Shown: positions 32,266-39,770, counted from the first letter of the stretch. The stretch is DNA of 64,000 nucleotides from an uncultured Exiguobacterium sp. (GCA_913775715.1 CAJYMC010000007.1:1116001-1180000), one strand, 5' to 3'. The notes: generated by a model not told the origin, from the letters alone. Program-made: numbers and translations.

Positions 32266-33060
32266 TTACCAAGTTGGCTTGTTCTTCCGGCGGTGGCTGT
32301 CGCCCACCATCGTATAAATCTTGAGATTGTCTGCCATGCGGTCGTAGTTCCGACCGCCTATCTTCGCTTCTAAGGTGTCCCCGTCTAAGTTGGTCGTATA
32401 GATCGTCCGTTTCCCTTGCCGACCGTCCAGGATGAGGAACAGCTTGTCCTGCGCCCATGATTCGTTGCCGCTCTCCGCTCCGATGTCATCGAGGACGAGC
32501 AGGTCGACGTTGTTGATCATCGAGATTAGTTCATCTTCCGTCATGCCCGACTTATTGTTGTAGGTGTCCTTGATCTTGCTGAACAGTTTCGGGACGCTGA
32601 TGAACAAGGCGGTGCGCGCCTGATTGATCGCGAGCTTCGTCGCACTGATGGCGAGGTGGCTCTTGCCGGTGCCGTACGATCCGTAGAGCAGCACGTTCCC
32701 TTCCTCCCAGTTGCTGACGAAGCCGTGCAGGTCACGGGCGACTTGCTGAAAGTTCTTGTTGTCGGTGACGAACGTCTTGAAGGTGGCGTCCTTGATCTTC
32801 GGATTGACCAACGAGTTCTGGTTGAACCGGTCGAACTTCTTCGCCTCGTTCAGCTTGCGCGCCGCCGCTTGGTTCGCTTCCATGATGTCGAGGACTTCGC
32901 ATCCGCATGGCGTCCACCGTTCGACGCGTTCACCCGTCCGCGGATCGTTGAACTTCGTGAAATGGTATTCACCGTGACAACGCAGGCAGCAGGAACGATT
33001 GGAATTTTCGAATTGAAACTTGCCGATGATGCCGGCTGAAATGTCTTTGAACGATTGCAC
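32266..33060 (-). CDS. DnaC/DnaI-like helicase loader
   Basis: A 264-residue AAA+ ATPase. Walker A GSYGTGKS (127-134) and Walker B LLVLDDIGAE (187-196) are clear. The N-terminal part has a zinc-binding cluster (C24, C25, C28, C52, C54), as in DnaI-type loaders. It should load the host replicative helicase at the phage origin together with the initiator encoded upstream. The start is GTG (33058-33060), behind AAAGGAGGGATTCAC. Confidence 0.88.
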   Translation of the reverse strand: MQSFKDISAGIIGKFQFENSNRSCCLRCHGEYHFTKFNDPRTGERVERWTPCGCEVLDIMEANQAAARKLNEAKKFDRFNQNSLVNPKIKDATFKTFVTDNKNFQQVARDLHGFVSNWEEGNVLLYGSYGTGKSHLAISATKLAINQARTALFISVPKLFSKIKDTYNNKSGMTEDELISMINNVDLLVLDDIGAESGNESWAQDKLFLILDGRQGKRTIYTTNLDGDTLEAKIGGRNYDRMADNLKIYTMVGDSHRRKNKPTW

Positions 33061-33073
33061 GTGAATCCCTCCT

Positions 33074-33850
33074 TTATTCGAACGTCGGTTTGAAGTCCTG
33101 CCAGCGGTTCGGTACGCCGGTGCTGTTCGTTTTGCCTGATGATGGACTCTCGTTCAGGTAGCTTTCGAACTTCGTCCCGAACAAGGTCTCCGGTCGGATG
33201 AACTTGCTCATCTTCGGATCGTGCGTCCAGTCGCGGATCTTGTTGTCGATGACCTGCTTGAAGTCGTCGAGGGTGAAGCCGTCTTTGATGCGTGCGTTGA
33301 TGTGGCGGCGAGCGGTCTTGGAGGTGGCTTTGTATTTCTTGCTCGCCTTCATGTTGAGGTAATCGATAATGTCATGAGCTAACGTCGAGTCTTGCTCGAC
33401 AATGGTTTTAGAAGAAGTCTCAGAAGAACGTTCAGGTAAAGATAAGGTAATGGTCGGTTCAATCTGACCTGATGCGTCGGTTCGTTCTGACCCTATGGTC
33501 GGGTCAAATTGACCTGATGGTCGGGTCATCGATTCAAGTGCGTCGTAATCAATCGAATACCACTTGGTCCGGTCAATCGCGAGCTTGTTGTATTTGGATG
33601 TCGATAGCAGCAACTTCTGTTTCTCAAGGTTCGAGATGACCCGCTTGATCGTAGACTCTGACCAGAATGGGAATTGCTCTTGCCACTCTGGAATCGAGTT
33701 GTACGTCCACTTACGACCGTCGTGCTCGTGCTTCGACTTTCCTAGCCAGTAATGGATGTGTTGGAGGAATATCGCCTCGTTCAACCCAATCTCGATAGCG
33801 AGACTAGGAAGAACGATCAGCGGATATTCTTCAATCAGGAATTTGTTCAT
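33074..33850 (-). CDS. Replication initiator / replisome organiser
   Basis: A 258-residue protein. The N-terminal winged-helix part (EAIFLQHIHYWLGKSK and STIKRVISNLEKQKLL) is that of phage replication proteins. The C-terminal part (IIDYLNMKASKKYKATSK to FGTKFESYLN) is the conserved phage replisome C-terminal domain (Phg_2220_C). A linker between them is encoded by an iteron-like array, the likely origin. It should bind this array and recruit the helicase loader. Confidence 0.85.
   Translation of the reverse strand: MNKFLIEEYPLIVLPSLAIEIGLNEAIFLQHIHYWLGKSKHEHDGRKWTYNSIPEWQEQFPFWSESTIKRVISNLEKQKLLLSTSKYNKLAIDRTKWYSIDYDALESMTRPSGQFDPTIGSERTDASGQIEPTITLSLPERSSETSSKTIVEQDSTLAHDIIDYLNMKASKKYKATSKTARRHINARIKDGFTLDDFKQVIDNKIRDWTHDPKMSKFIRPETLFGTKFESYLNESPSSGKTNSTGVPNRWQDFKPTFE
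33453..33531. repeat. Iteron array, candidate replication origin
   Basis: Three tandem units of 22-23 bases starting GTCGG (33453, 33476, 33498) and a partial fourth (33520). The shared pattern is GTCGGnTCnnnnTGACC followed by nTATG or nGATG. They lie inside the initiator gene, as the origin does in lambda-like phages. They encode a degenerate protein repeat (S-G-Q-x-x-P-T-I). Confidence 0.65.
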
Positions 33851-33860
33851 TTAGTTCACC

Positions 33861-34301
33861 TCAGAAAGGGAGATCGTCATCACTAAGGTCGATGCTGTTG
33901 CCACTAGAGAATGGATCAGCTCCGAATCCCGCTGGTGCTTCCTGCTTCGGTGGAGTCGTCTGTGGTGCTGATGCGCTATCCTTCTTCGATTCGAGGAACC
34001 GGACGCTGTCTGCGACGACCTCTGCGCGGTATCGGCGTTGCCCTTCCTTGTCCTCGTAGCTGCTGATTTGCAAGCGACCTTCGACGCCAGCGAGTGAACC
34101 TTTCTTCAGGTACTGGGCGACGTTCTCAGCTTGTTTGCGCCATACGGTGCAATCGATGAAGTCTGCTTCACGTTTGCCGTCTTGCCCTGTGAAGGGACGA
34201 TCACAAGCGAGGGTGAAGCGTGTGACGGCGATGCCTGACTGGGTGTACTTCATCTCTGGATCTCGTGTAAGGCGTCCTACTAATACAACTCGGTTAATCA
34301 T
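33861..34301 (-). CDS. ssb: Single-stranded DNA-binding protein
   Basis: A 146-residue SSB with the OB-fold hallmarks (MINRVVLVGRLTRDPEM, FIDCTVWRKQAENVAQYLKKGS quoted as FIDCTVWRKQAE) and the acidic tip DDDLPF for partner binding. It protects single-stranded DNA in replication and recombination. The start lies behind AGGAGGCAACATC. Confidence 0.95.
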   Translation of the reverse strand: MINRVVLVGRLTRDPEMKYTQSGIAVTRFTLACDRPFTGQDGKREADFIDCTVWRKQAENVAQYLKKGSLAGVEGRLQISSYEDKEGQRRYRAEVVADSVRFLESKKDSASAPQTTPPKQEAPAGFGADPFSSGNSIDLSDDDLPF

Positions 34302-34828
34302 GATGTTGCCTCCTCAAAAGCGTTTTTTAGTTGTTCGCGTTCTAGCTGGACTTTCAGAAACTCTTCGTGCGTCAATTCATCCAGTTGTTCTTCTGGCACG
34401 CTGTAGGCATGCTCCCAAGTCAGATAAAAATCATCGGCGTAGTGGAAGTGGCGCATCCCCGAATACTGTGAGAAACCAGACATGAAGAGGATGACTCCGA
34501 TGTTTTCGACGTTTACCGAATATTTGGCGACAATCTCAGCAAAAGATTTCGCTAACTCTTTTCCTACCTTCAGATTCATTTTTGGCGTGTAGCCGTTCGC
34601 TTTTGGATGCGGTCGGAATGCCTTCTGTTTTTCTTGATCCAGTGTCTTAAACGCTTCTGGCGTAATGACAAGTTGCTTCGGTGATTTGAAATATTCATTC
34701 GAAGTTTCGATGCCTAAAAGTTCACTCACTTCCTTGTGGACATCGAGCCATTTGGCATCCGCTTCGTAGTTTGCCTTGAACCCTTTATATAGAAAGCTGT
34801 CTCGTTCTAACTTTGCGTATCGTGTCAT
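34298..34828 (-). CDS. Phage protein, 176 residues, unknown function
   Basis: An acidic, mainly helical protein. Two segments stand out: NLKVGKELAKSFAEIVAKYS and GMRHFHYADDFYLTWEHAY. I do not recognise the family. It overlaps ssb by four bases, so it belongs to the replication operon. The start lies behind GGAGGAGATAAAC. Confidence 0.65.
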   Translation of the reverse strand: MTRYAKLERDSFLYKGFKANYEADAKWLDVHKEVSELLGIETSNEYFKSPKQLVITPEAFKTLDQEKQKAFRPHPKANGYTPKMNLKVGKELAKSFAEIVAKYSVNVENIGVILFMSGFSQYSGMRHFHYADDFYLTWEHAYSVPEEQLDELTHEEFLKVQLEREQLKNAFEEATS

Positions 34829-34847
34829 GTTTATCTCCTCCTGATTT

Positions 34848-34982
34848 TCAATCTGAAATTTTTACTGCTGTTGCTCCTACCGGTGAAGCTTTTGCGTAAG
34901 CCAGTTCTTCAGTTTCCGCTTCGATTTCAACTTCGATTTCTTGACCGTCATCTAGTTGGATCGTGACTTCCCATAACGCCAT
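34848..34982 (-). CDS. Small acidic protein, 44 residues
   Basis: A frame of 44 codons from ATG 34980-34982, with GAGGAGATAAGTA in front. Residues include VTIQLDDGQEIEVEIEAETE, which looks like a small beta protein. It fills the gap between the zinc-ribbon gene and the 176-residue gene. Not recognised. Confidence 0.65.
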   Translation of the reverse strand: MALWEVTIQLDDGQEIEVEIEAETEELAYAKASPVGATAVKISD

Positions 34983-35005
34983 TACTTATCTCCTCCCGAG
35001 CGCCC

Positions 35006-35176
35006 TTAGCGGACGCTCTTTTCGTAGTCTTGATGGTGCAGGGCGTTCTCGCGTTCTTCCTCTAAGCAGACGTCACAAACGAGCTGGTCGAAGACGTCGC
35101 GATCCCCGCCGAACGGGATCATCTGCTGGCAGCGGGAACATTCTTCGAGTTCCTCGTATTCGTCCATCATCTTCAT
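35006..35176 (-). CDS. Small zinc-ribbon protein, 56 residues
   Basis: A frame of 56 codons from ATG 35174-35176 behind AAGGAGGAATCGGC. The product has two Cys pairs, CSRC and CDVC, separated by 21 residues, so it should fold as a zinc ribbon. It overlaps the ERF gene by four bases. Its 3' end forms a hairpin (GAGCGTCC, GGGCGCTC) with the stop codon in the loop. Confidence 0.75.
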   Translation of the reverse strand: MKMMDEYEELEECSRCQQMIPFGGDRDVFDQLVCDVCLEEERENALHHQDYEKSVR

Positions 35177-35838
35177 GCCGATTCCTCCTTGTTCACGAGA
35201 TCAATGAACTTGTTCATCTTCTTGATTGCTTCGTTCAACAATTGGATGTCGTCTGTTTGAGTCGAGACACCGACACTCTCGTACAGTTTCTCTTTCGTAC
35301 CACCAGGTCGTAGTTGCATGTAGGTGTTCATCAGACCGTTCAGCGTGGCGTGTGCCTTGCTTGCCGCTTCCTTGATCTCCTTGTCGAGCTGTGCCGAATG
35401 GATCTTGTCCGTATCTTCACCAGACGGGATGGCGAACGTTCGGAGCAAGGCGTACTTATAGGCGTATGTCATCGCCTTTCCTGCTGCCTTGTCCTGCGTG
35501 TCCGCCCCTTCCCCAGTCGAGACGACATCGACGTAATCGTCACCCTCTGTGTTCGCGATGCGGTACGTGACGTTGACCGTCGTGAGGTTGCCGACCCGAT
35601 GTGAGTCCTGCTTGATGGGATACATGACGATGCCGAGTTCGAGGAACGCCTGTCGTACCGTCGAGGTGACTTTCTCTTCCGATAATCCTTTGTAGCTCGT
35701 GGACTTGAAGGCGACCGTGTCATCTTTCTTCAAATACTGGATCTGGCGCATGACTTCGAGCATCTTCTGATGGATGTTCTTCGGCTTTTCTGCCGTCACG
35801 GGTGTGGTCTCTTCGACCGCTTGCTTTTGATCACTCAT
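35173..35838 (-). CDS. ERF family single-strand annealing protein
   Basis: A 221-residue ERF-like recombinase. Core features are KNIHQKMLEVMRQIQYLKKD, AFLELGIVMYPIKQD and DTQDKAAGKAMTYAYKYALLR (quoted in part: GKAMTYAYKYALLR). It anneals complementary strands in phage recombination and replication together with SSB and RecU. C-terminal residues are charged and variable. Confidence 0.9.
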   Translation of the reverse strand: MSDQKQAVEETTPVTAEKPKNIHQKMLEVMRQIQYLKKDDTVAFKSTSYKGLSEEKVTSTVRQAFLELGIVMYPIKQDSHRVGNLTTVNVTYRIANTEGDDYVDVVSTGEGADTQDKAAGKAMTYAYKYALLRTFAIPSGEDTDKIHSAQLDKEIKEAASKAHATLNGLMNTYMQLRPGGTKEKLYESVGVSTQTDDIQLLNEAIKKMNKFIDLVNKEESA

Positions 35839-35850
35839 GTCCGTTCCTCC

Positions 35851-36351
35851 TTATTTGATTTGTAGGTTCATCTTGTCGACCAGCCGGGCGCCGTCGATGG
35901 CTTCCCCTGCCTTGAGCGCTTTGCTGATCGCTGTCTTATCCGGCTCCTGCACCGTCTTCGTCCGTAGGAGGCCGACTGGCAGGGCGTCCGCGTTCGTGAT
36001 CTCGACGCTCGTGCTCTTGCGGTAGGACACCGTGAAGAGCGCCGTCTCGAGCTTCTTGACGTCCGCGATGCTCAGGCACTCGTCGACGTATTCGGTCAGG
36101 CGTTTCGCCTTCGCCTCGCGCAATTTGCGACGTTCAGCGAGCCGTTGTTCCTCTACCTTGAGCGCGGCGGCTTCGTTCAGGAGATGCTGGCGGAAGTGGA
36201 GCACGCTCTCGACCTTGCCTTCGAGTGCTTCGTCGAGCGCTTCGAGGGTGTCGGCGATGACGTCGGATGCCTGCATGTCTTCGAGGTCGAAGGCGGCGAT
36301 GGCGTTCAAGAGTTCCTGCTTCTGCGCGGAGAGTGCGTATAGGGTTGTCAT
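35851..36351 (-). CDS. Siphovirus Gp157-like protein
   Basis: A 166-residue protein from ATG 36349-36351 behind GGAGGAACTCAC. It has the Gp157 layout: helical N-terminal half (LEALDEALEGKVESVLHF), a basic coiled part (EEQRLAERRKLREAKAKRL) and a C-terminal SYRKSTSVEI stretch. Gp157 of Streptococcus phages was linked to resistance, but in general the family is a replication-region protein of unknown role. It lies directly before the ERF gene, a common pairing. Confidence 0.85.
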   Translation of the reverse strand: MTTLYALSAQKQELLNAIAAFDLEDMQASDVIADTLEALDEALEGKVESVLHFRQHLLNEAAALKVEEQRLAERRKLREAKAKRLTEYVDECLSIADVKKLETALFTVSYRKSTSVEITNADALPVGLLRTKTVQEPDKTAISKALKAGEAIDGARLVDKMNLQIK

Positions 36352-36797
36352 GTGAGTTCCTCCTCTGGGACATCTTCGATTGGGATGCAACGGTCGAGAT
36401 AATGACTACTCTCAAACAATTGACACATGGCAGAATCAGTCGGCTTCGCAACGTTCATATTCTTTAAAGGGATAGTGGCAACTTCAAAATGATTAGAATC
36501 AAAACCGATTGCCATCCACTCGTCATCAGATCGTTTAAATGCTCCGACCCACTCGTTCGGTCGGTCTAACATCTCAGCGCGGACGTCGAACGGCTTTTTG
36601 ACGTACCAATGTTCTTCGATGACATCGTTAAACATGATTGACGATGGCGAACCATTGTCGTCACCACCTAAGAAGTAATGCAGTTTAAAACCTTTCATAC
36701 AGTAAGTGCGACCTGTCGAGCTGAATACATGTTCTCCATCCAACCATTTCGCAAGGGCTTCTTGCCAACTGATTTCCTTGAATCGTTTCATGTCCAT
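36348..36797 (-). CDS. Phage protein, 149 residues, unknown function
   Basis: The start is ATG 36795-36797, eight bases after AGGAGG. Residues about 5-20 hold FKEISWQEALAKWLDG; the rest is beta-rich with many aromatic residues. I do not recognise the family. More A+T rich than the genes around it. It overlaps the Gp157-like gene by four bases. Confidence 0.6.
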   Translation of the reverse strand: MDMKRFKEISWQEALAKWLDGEHVFSSTGRTYCMKGFKLHYFLGGDDNGSPSSIMFNDVIEEHWYVKKPFDVRAEMLDRPNEWVGAFKRSDDEWMAIGFDSNHFEVATIPLKNMNVAKPTDSAMCQLFESSHYLDRCIPIEDVPEEELT

Positions 36798-36810
36798 CGT
36801 CATTTCCTCC

Positions 36811-36993
36811 TTAGCGTCCGAGATCCCGGAGAATCTCCATCGCTTCATTGGTGATGTCTTGCAAAGTGGCGTGTTGCTCGTCCGTCAAATCGAGGGCGTC
36901 GTGTTCAGCGACCAGTAGCTCGATCAGCTCAACTAGTTTTGGTTGCGCCTCTATAACTTCCGTCACCTTGTCTGCGAGGGTTTGGAGTGTCAT
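36811..36993 (-). CDS. Small acidic helical protein, 60 residues
   Basis: The start overlaps the preceding stop (TTATGA). The product is a helical acidic protein (ADKVTEVIEAQPKLVELIEL). Not recognised; it may act as a DNA mimic or partner protein, but there is no evidence beyond its charge. Confidence 0.55.
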   Translation of the reverse strand: MTLQTLADKVTEVIEAQPKLVELIELLVAEHDALDLTDEQHATLQDITNEAMEILRDLGR

Positions 36994-37286
36994 AACGCCA
37001 CCACCTTCGCGTCGATGGATTCCTCTGCGCCGAGGAACAGGTTGTTCTGCTCGTCGAGCGTCGTTTCAATCGTGTACAGCTCTTCGTGGATCTTCTTCAG
37101 GAAGGCGTGCACTGGGTGGTCCTTATGAAGCAGGAACGCCGCGTCTGCCATGTGTTTGTAGGATGCTGTGAGTGCCGCGTGGATCGTGTCAATCTTGACC
37201 GGACCCTTCGCGACGAGTGCCATGATCTCGGGCGTCGTCTGGACGATCGCGGGAAGCTGGCGGTTGATCTTGTGTGTCGTGACCAT
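36990..37286 (-). CDS. Small early protein, 98 residues
   Basis: A helical protein behind AAGGAGGAAACGAT, with YKHMADAAFLLHKDHPVH in the middle. Unknown function. It is the first of a run of coupled early genes. Confidence 0.6.
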   Translation of the reverse strand: MVTTHKINRQLPAIVQTTPEIMALVAKGPVKIDTIHAALTASYKHMADAAFLLHKDHPVHAFLKKIHEELYTIETTLDEQNNLFLGAEESIDAKVVAL

Positions 37287-37314
37287 ATCGTTTCCTCCTT
37301 GTGAGGGTGCATGC

Positions 37315-37372
37315 TACAATGAGAATGTCGAGTTATCAGAGAGCATGACGCCTTGTGTGTCGTGCTTTTTTA
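37315..37372 (+). ncRNA. Candidate antisense RNA of a type I toxin-antitoxin locus
   Basis: An extended -10 element (TGCTACAAT, 37312-37320) is followed about 22 bases later by a hairpin (GCATGAC at 37343-37349 and GTCGTGC at 37359-37365) and TTTTTT. This predicts a plus-strand RNA of about 45 bases, convergent with the small membrane peptide gene. The arrangement recalls holin-like toxin loci of Firmicutes. No -35 element is seen. Confidence 0.45.
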
Positions 37373-37453
37373 TTTGCCGTAAATCTGTTCCAGTTCATCC
37401 ACGTTGAGCAGCAGGATGAAGACTGCGATGAGTAAGCCGAGTTTCAGAACCAT
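37370..37453 (-). CDS. 27-residue hydrophobic peptide, possible type I toxin
   Basis: ATG 37451-37453 to TAA 37370-37372. The product has one membrane segment (VLKLGLLIAVFILLL) followed by an acidic tail. Its start overlaps the 3' end of the 32-codon gene before it. Single-pass peptides of this size convergent with a short terminated RNA are typical of type I toxins, but a plain membrane micro-protein is also possible. Confidence 0.45.
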   Translation of the reverse strand: MVLKLGLLIAVFILLLNVDELEQIYGK

Positions 37454-37542
37454 GCGTGCTTGCGCTCCACGTAGAGGGTAGCGAGCGTGACCGGGACAAG
37501 AATCAGATTGATCATGCCGAGGTAGTAGAAGTAAGCGATCAT
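37444..37542 (-). CDS. 32-residue membrane micro-protein
   Basis: ATG 37540-37542, behind AAAGGAGATGACCAC; stop 37444-37446. The peptide MIAYFYYLGMINLILVPVTL continues into a short charged end, so it is likely one membrane segment. Overlaps the next gene by ten bases. Confidence 0.5.
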   Translation of the reverse strand: MIAYFYYLGMINLILVPVTLATLYVERKHAWF

Positions 37543-37558
37543 GTGGTCATCTCCTTTC

Positions 37559-37831
37559 TCATTTCCATGTCTCCCCACGCCCCCAGGCGTCGAGGTCGAT
37601 TTTGTTGTAGAGCTTCAGCTTCGAATTGCTCGGCGTGTGATACGGGATGCCGTCGCGCATCGTGTACTTGTCGAGTGTCCCTGCGTCGATGCCGAGATAC
37701 GTGGCTGCGGCTGGACGTTGCATCCATTGCGCTTGCCCGTCCGTCATCTTGCGGATCGCACGTTCGGCGCTTTCTTCGAGCAGGACTTCCAGTTGCGTTT
37801 TCGATAAGGTGATGACTTCGATTGGATTCAT
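37559..37831 (-). CDS. Excisionase-like or MerR-type HTH protein
   Basis: A 90-residue protein (ATG 37829-37831, eight bases after AAGGA). Its C-terminal half MQRPAAATYLGIDAGTLDKY and IPYHTPSNSKLKLYNKIDLD is the winged-helix pattern of excisionases and related phage HTH proteins. It lies just behind the antirepressor. Excision control is possible, but so is gene regulation. Confidence 0.7.
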   Translation of the reverse strand: MNPIEVITLSKTQLEVLLEESAERAIRKMTDGQAQWMQRPAAATYLGIDAGTLDKYTMRDGIPYHTPSNSKLKLYNKIDLDAWGRGETWK

Positions 37832-37847
37832 GTGCATGTTCCTTTCT

Positions 37848-38612
37848 TCAGCTTGCTTCGCCGAGCAGTTTTGTCATGAAGTAAATCTGACCCTTACCCG
37901 TGACCTTCGTCGTGCGTGTGATCCGCACCGTGCCGTCCGGGTTATTGTTCGTGCGTTCCAGTACCTCGAACCATCCGCGTTCGACCGAGTATTGTGTCGG
38001 CTCGTTGTAGTGGGCGCCCTTCTTGCCGAGATAACCGTTCTCCCGCATCCAAGCGAACAAACGATTCTGCCCCATCTTGAGACCGTTCTGACTGATCAGT
38101 TTCGCGAGTTGTCCGACTAGGATGCTCGTCTGACTCGTCGAGACGGCTTCTGCAAACAGAACTTGCGGACGTTGTGCTTCAAGCTGTGTCGTCGCCGCTT
38201 CCTTCTCGTGTTGCAGGCGTTCAATCGTCGACTGGGCGATGAGCAAGCCGCGTGCCATGATTTCTTCCGGTGACTCGTCCGGTCGGGCGATCATGTAGCC
38301 GCCGTCTTTGCGGATCGATGGGAGGACTTCACTTGTCACCCATTTGCGGAATCGTTTCGCCTGTGGCTTCCGGCTGTCGAGAATGACGTCGTAGAGTCCG
38401 TCTTCGTTGATGACCGTGACTTGCTGGGAACGATTGAACTTGTCAGAGATGGTGTGGTTTGAAACCACATCACCTTCAAGGCGATTTTTTACGGTTGCTA
38501 CGTGAGCAATATCGAGTACCTTACATACATCTGCTAATACGAATAGCGGTTGTTCTGGTGTGCCGACGACACGGACTTCATTTCCTTCGAATACTTTCGT
38601 GAGTTGATTCAT
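37848..38612 (-). CDS. Phage antirepressor (Bro-N and KilAC domains)
   Basis: A 254-residue protein. Residues 1-105 form the Bro-N domain (PLFVLADVCKVLDIAHV, RKPQAKRFRKWVTSEVLPSI). The C-terminal part (about 145-250) is the KilAC/ANT DNA-binding domain (IGQ-like VGQLAKLISQNGLKMGQNRL and LFAWMRENGYLGKKG). Antirepressors block CI-type repressors and start induction, which matters here because the repressor lacks a self-cleavage domain. It is the second gene of the rightmost lytic operon. Confidence 0.9.
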   Translation of the reverse strand: MNQLTKVFEGNEVRVVGTPEQPLFVLADVCKVLDIAHVATVKNRLEGDVVSNHTISDKFNRSQQVTVINEDGLYDVILDSRKPQAKRFRKWVTSEVLPSIRKDGGYMIARPDESPEEIMARGLLIAQSTIERLQHEKEAATTQLEAQRPQVLFAEAVSTSQTSILVGQLAKLISQNGLKMGQNRLFAWMRENGYLGKKGAHYNEPTQYSVERGWFEVLERTNNNPDGTVRITRTTKVTGKGQIYFMTKLLGEAS

Positions 38613-38711
38613 CGTATTGCCTCCTTGGTTGCTTGTAGATCGTGATTACGGGGTAAAGAAGAACAGTGTGAGAAAGTGATGATTCACAACAAATTATTCA
38701 TTAATGGATAA

Positions 38712-38948
38712 TCATGTGATAGAATTACTCAAAACGCGATATTTTTCTTCAAAAAAAAGTTCCTCGCACGTTGTCTTGAACAAGTCACATAAGACGAGTG
38801 CTTCTCCTACCGTGAGATCACGACGACCAGCTTCAATCTTGTAATATTGTTGGGAAGTCGTGAACCCCAATTTCTTGGCAATGAACGTTTGTGTCAGTCC
38901 GCTTTCGAATCGCTTCATGCGGAGTTTTTCGCGTGGTGTGAATGGCAT
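38712..38948 (-). CDS. Cro-like repressor
   Basis: A 78-residue XRE-type protein from ATG 38946-38948 behind AAGAGGTGACAAA. The HTH is RMKRFESGLTQTFIAKKLGF, quoted from its ends, followed by SQQYYKIEAGRRDLTVGEAL. It is the first gene of the leftward lytic operon and lies opposite the CI-like gene, so it should act as Cro. Confidence 0.85.
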   Translation of the reverse strand: MPFTPREKLRMKRFESGLTQTFIAKKLGFTTSQQYYKIEAGRRDLTVGEALVLCDLFKTTCEELFFEEKYRVLSNSIT

Positions 38949-38990
38949 TTTGTCACCTCTTTTCGTTCGTTGTATCTTAACCACACCATT

Positions 38991-39019
38991 ATCATACTAT
39001 CGCATTTTGAATAAGTCAA
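38991..39019 (-). promoter_or_regulatory. Leftward lytic promoter (PR-type)
   Basis: On the minus strand -35 TTGACT (39014-39019), a 17-base spacer and -10 TATGAT (38991-38996). One operator repeat fills the spacer and another abuts the -35, so repressor binding should block RNA polymerase. Confidence 0.85.
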
Positions 39020-39075
39020 TCGCATATTGAATAAATTTTTATCTTTTTCGGATTTATTTAATCGCGTTTTGTATA
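39000..39075 (+). promoter_or_regulatory. Repressor operators O1, O2 and O3
   Basis: Three 14-base direct repeats: TCGCATTTTGAATA (39000-39013), TCGCATATTGAATA (39020-39033) and TCGCGTTTTGTATA (39062-39075). O1 and O2 cover the lytic promoter; O3 overlaps the -10 of the repressor promoter. This fits a lambda-like switch. Confidence 0.75.
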
Positions 39076-39077
39076 AT
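39072..39077 (+). promoter_or_regulatory. -10 element of the repressor promoter (PRM-type)
   Basis: A perfect TATAAT 60 bases before the repressor start. The -35 region is poor, which would fit activation by repressor bound next to it. Confidence 0.6.
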
Positions 39078-39136
39078 ATGTATGCAAACGTTGATAATCC
39101 TGTACAAATTGATACAATTCTTTGGAGGGATTTGAA

Positions 39137-39571
39137 ATGGAAACTGTGATGAGGGACGTGAAGGTAGAGATGAACTCGAACCATTCGATTGGTTACCGTA
39201 TGAAGAAGCTTCGGGAACGTCGAGGCTGGACACAGAAATATGTTGCCCAGAAAGTCGGCAAGACTCAATCCACTTATGCGGGATGGGAAAACGAAGCACG
39301 AACGCCACCAACAGAAGTGATGCCGTTGATCGCTGAAAAGTTGGAGACAACGCTAGACTATCTATACGGTTTAACAGACGATCCGTCTGGAACAGCGAAT
39401 AGCACGGAGATTAAGAGTATGCAGGAGGAAGCAATCTTTTCTTTATTAGGAATCGATTATGAAGAAGCGAAGTCATTGATGCCGCCATCAGTACGTGAGG
39501 AAATGATCGATTTCTATAAATATAAGCTTTCGAAAGAACTTGAGAAGAAAACAGAACGAACGAATAAATAA
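39137..39571 (+). CDS. CI-like prophage repressor without peptidase domain
   Basis: A 144-residue XRE protein. The N-terminal HTH (GYRMKKLRERRGWTQKYVAQ, then GKTQSTYAGWENEARTPP) is clear, and the C-terminal part (about 80-144) is a short helical region without an S24 (LexA/CI) peptidase. The ATG at 39137 follows GGAGGGATTTGAA. It keeps the prophage silent by binding the three operators. Induction probably depends on the antirepressor rather than on RecA-stimulated cleavage. Confidence 0.88.
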   Translation: METVMRDVKVEMNSNHSIGYRMKKLRERRGWTQKYVAQKVGKTQSTYAGWENEARTPPTEVMPLIAEKLETTLDYLYGLTDDPSGTANSTEIKSMQEEAIFSLLGIDYEEAKSLMPPSVREEMIDFYKYKLSKELEKKTERTNK

Positions 39572-39574
39572 AAA

Positions 39575-39611
39575 GACGCCAGGTGATAAAACATCACTCA
39601 GCGTCTTTTTT
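39575..39611 (+). terminator. Terminator of the repressor gene
   Basis: GACGC with GCGTC, an inner helix GTGAT/ATCAC, then TTTTTT. The A run before it makes it bidirectional; it also overlaps the end of a minus-strand gene. Confidence 0.75.
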
Positions 39612-39770
39612 ATTTTTCATTTCTTGGAGTAGATCAAACATTGTATATTCTTCAAGGATGGGTTGTTGCGTATCGGGGCAAATGGTTACGCGCGACCTTT
39701 TAGCATGAAGCATACTTTTAATAGCAGCGGGTTTGTCAGCAGGTGGTCTTTTCGGAAGTACAAGCGTCAT
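39594..39770 (-). CDS. 58-residue protein convergent with the repressor gene
   Basis: A frame of 58 codons from ATG 39768-39770 with AAGGGG in front. The product begins MTLVLPKRPPADKPAAIK and ends MFDLLQEMKNKKDAE; not recognised. A promoter (TTGTAT, 17 bases, TAATAT) lies 65 bases upstream on the same strand. The stop codon is inside the repressor terminator. Its own promoter in the immunity region suggests expression in the lysogen. Confidence 0.6.
   Translation of the reverse strand: MTLVLPKRPPADKPAAIKSMLHAKRSRVTICPDTQQPILEEYTMFDLLQEMKNKKDAE

Noticed and set aside
33453..33531. CRISPR-like array
   Set aside because: The units are contiguous 22-23 base repeats without spacers inside a coding region. 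They fit iterons, not CRISPR.
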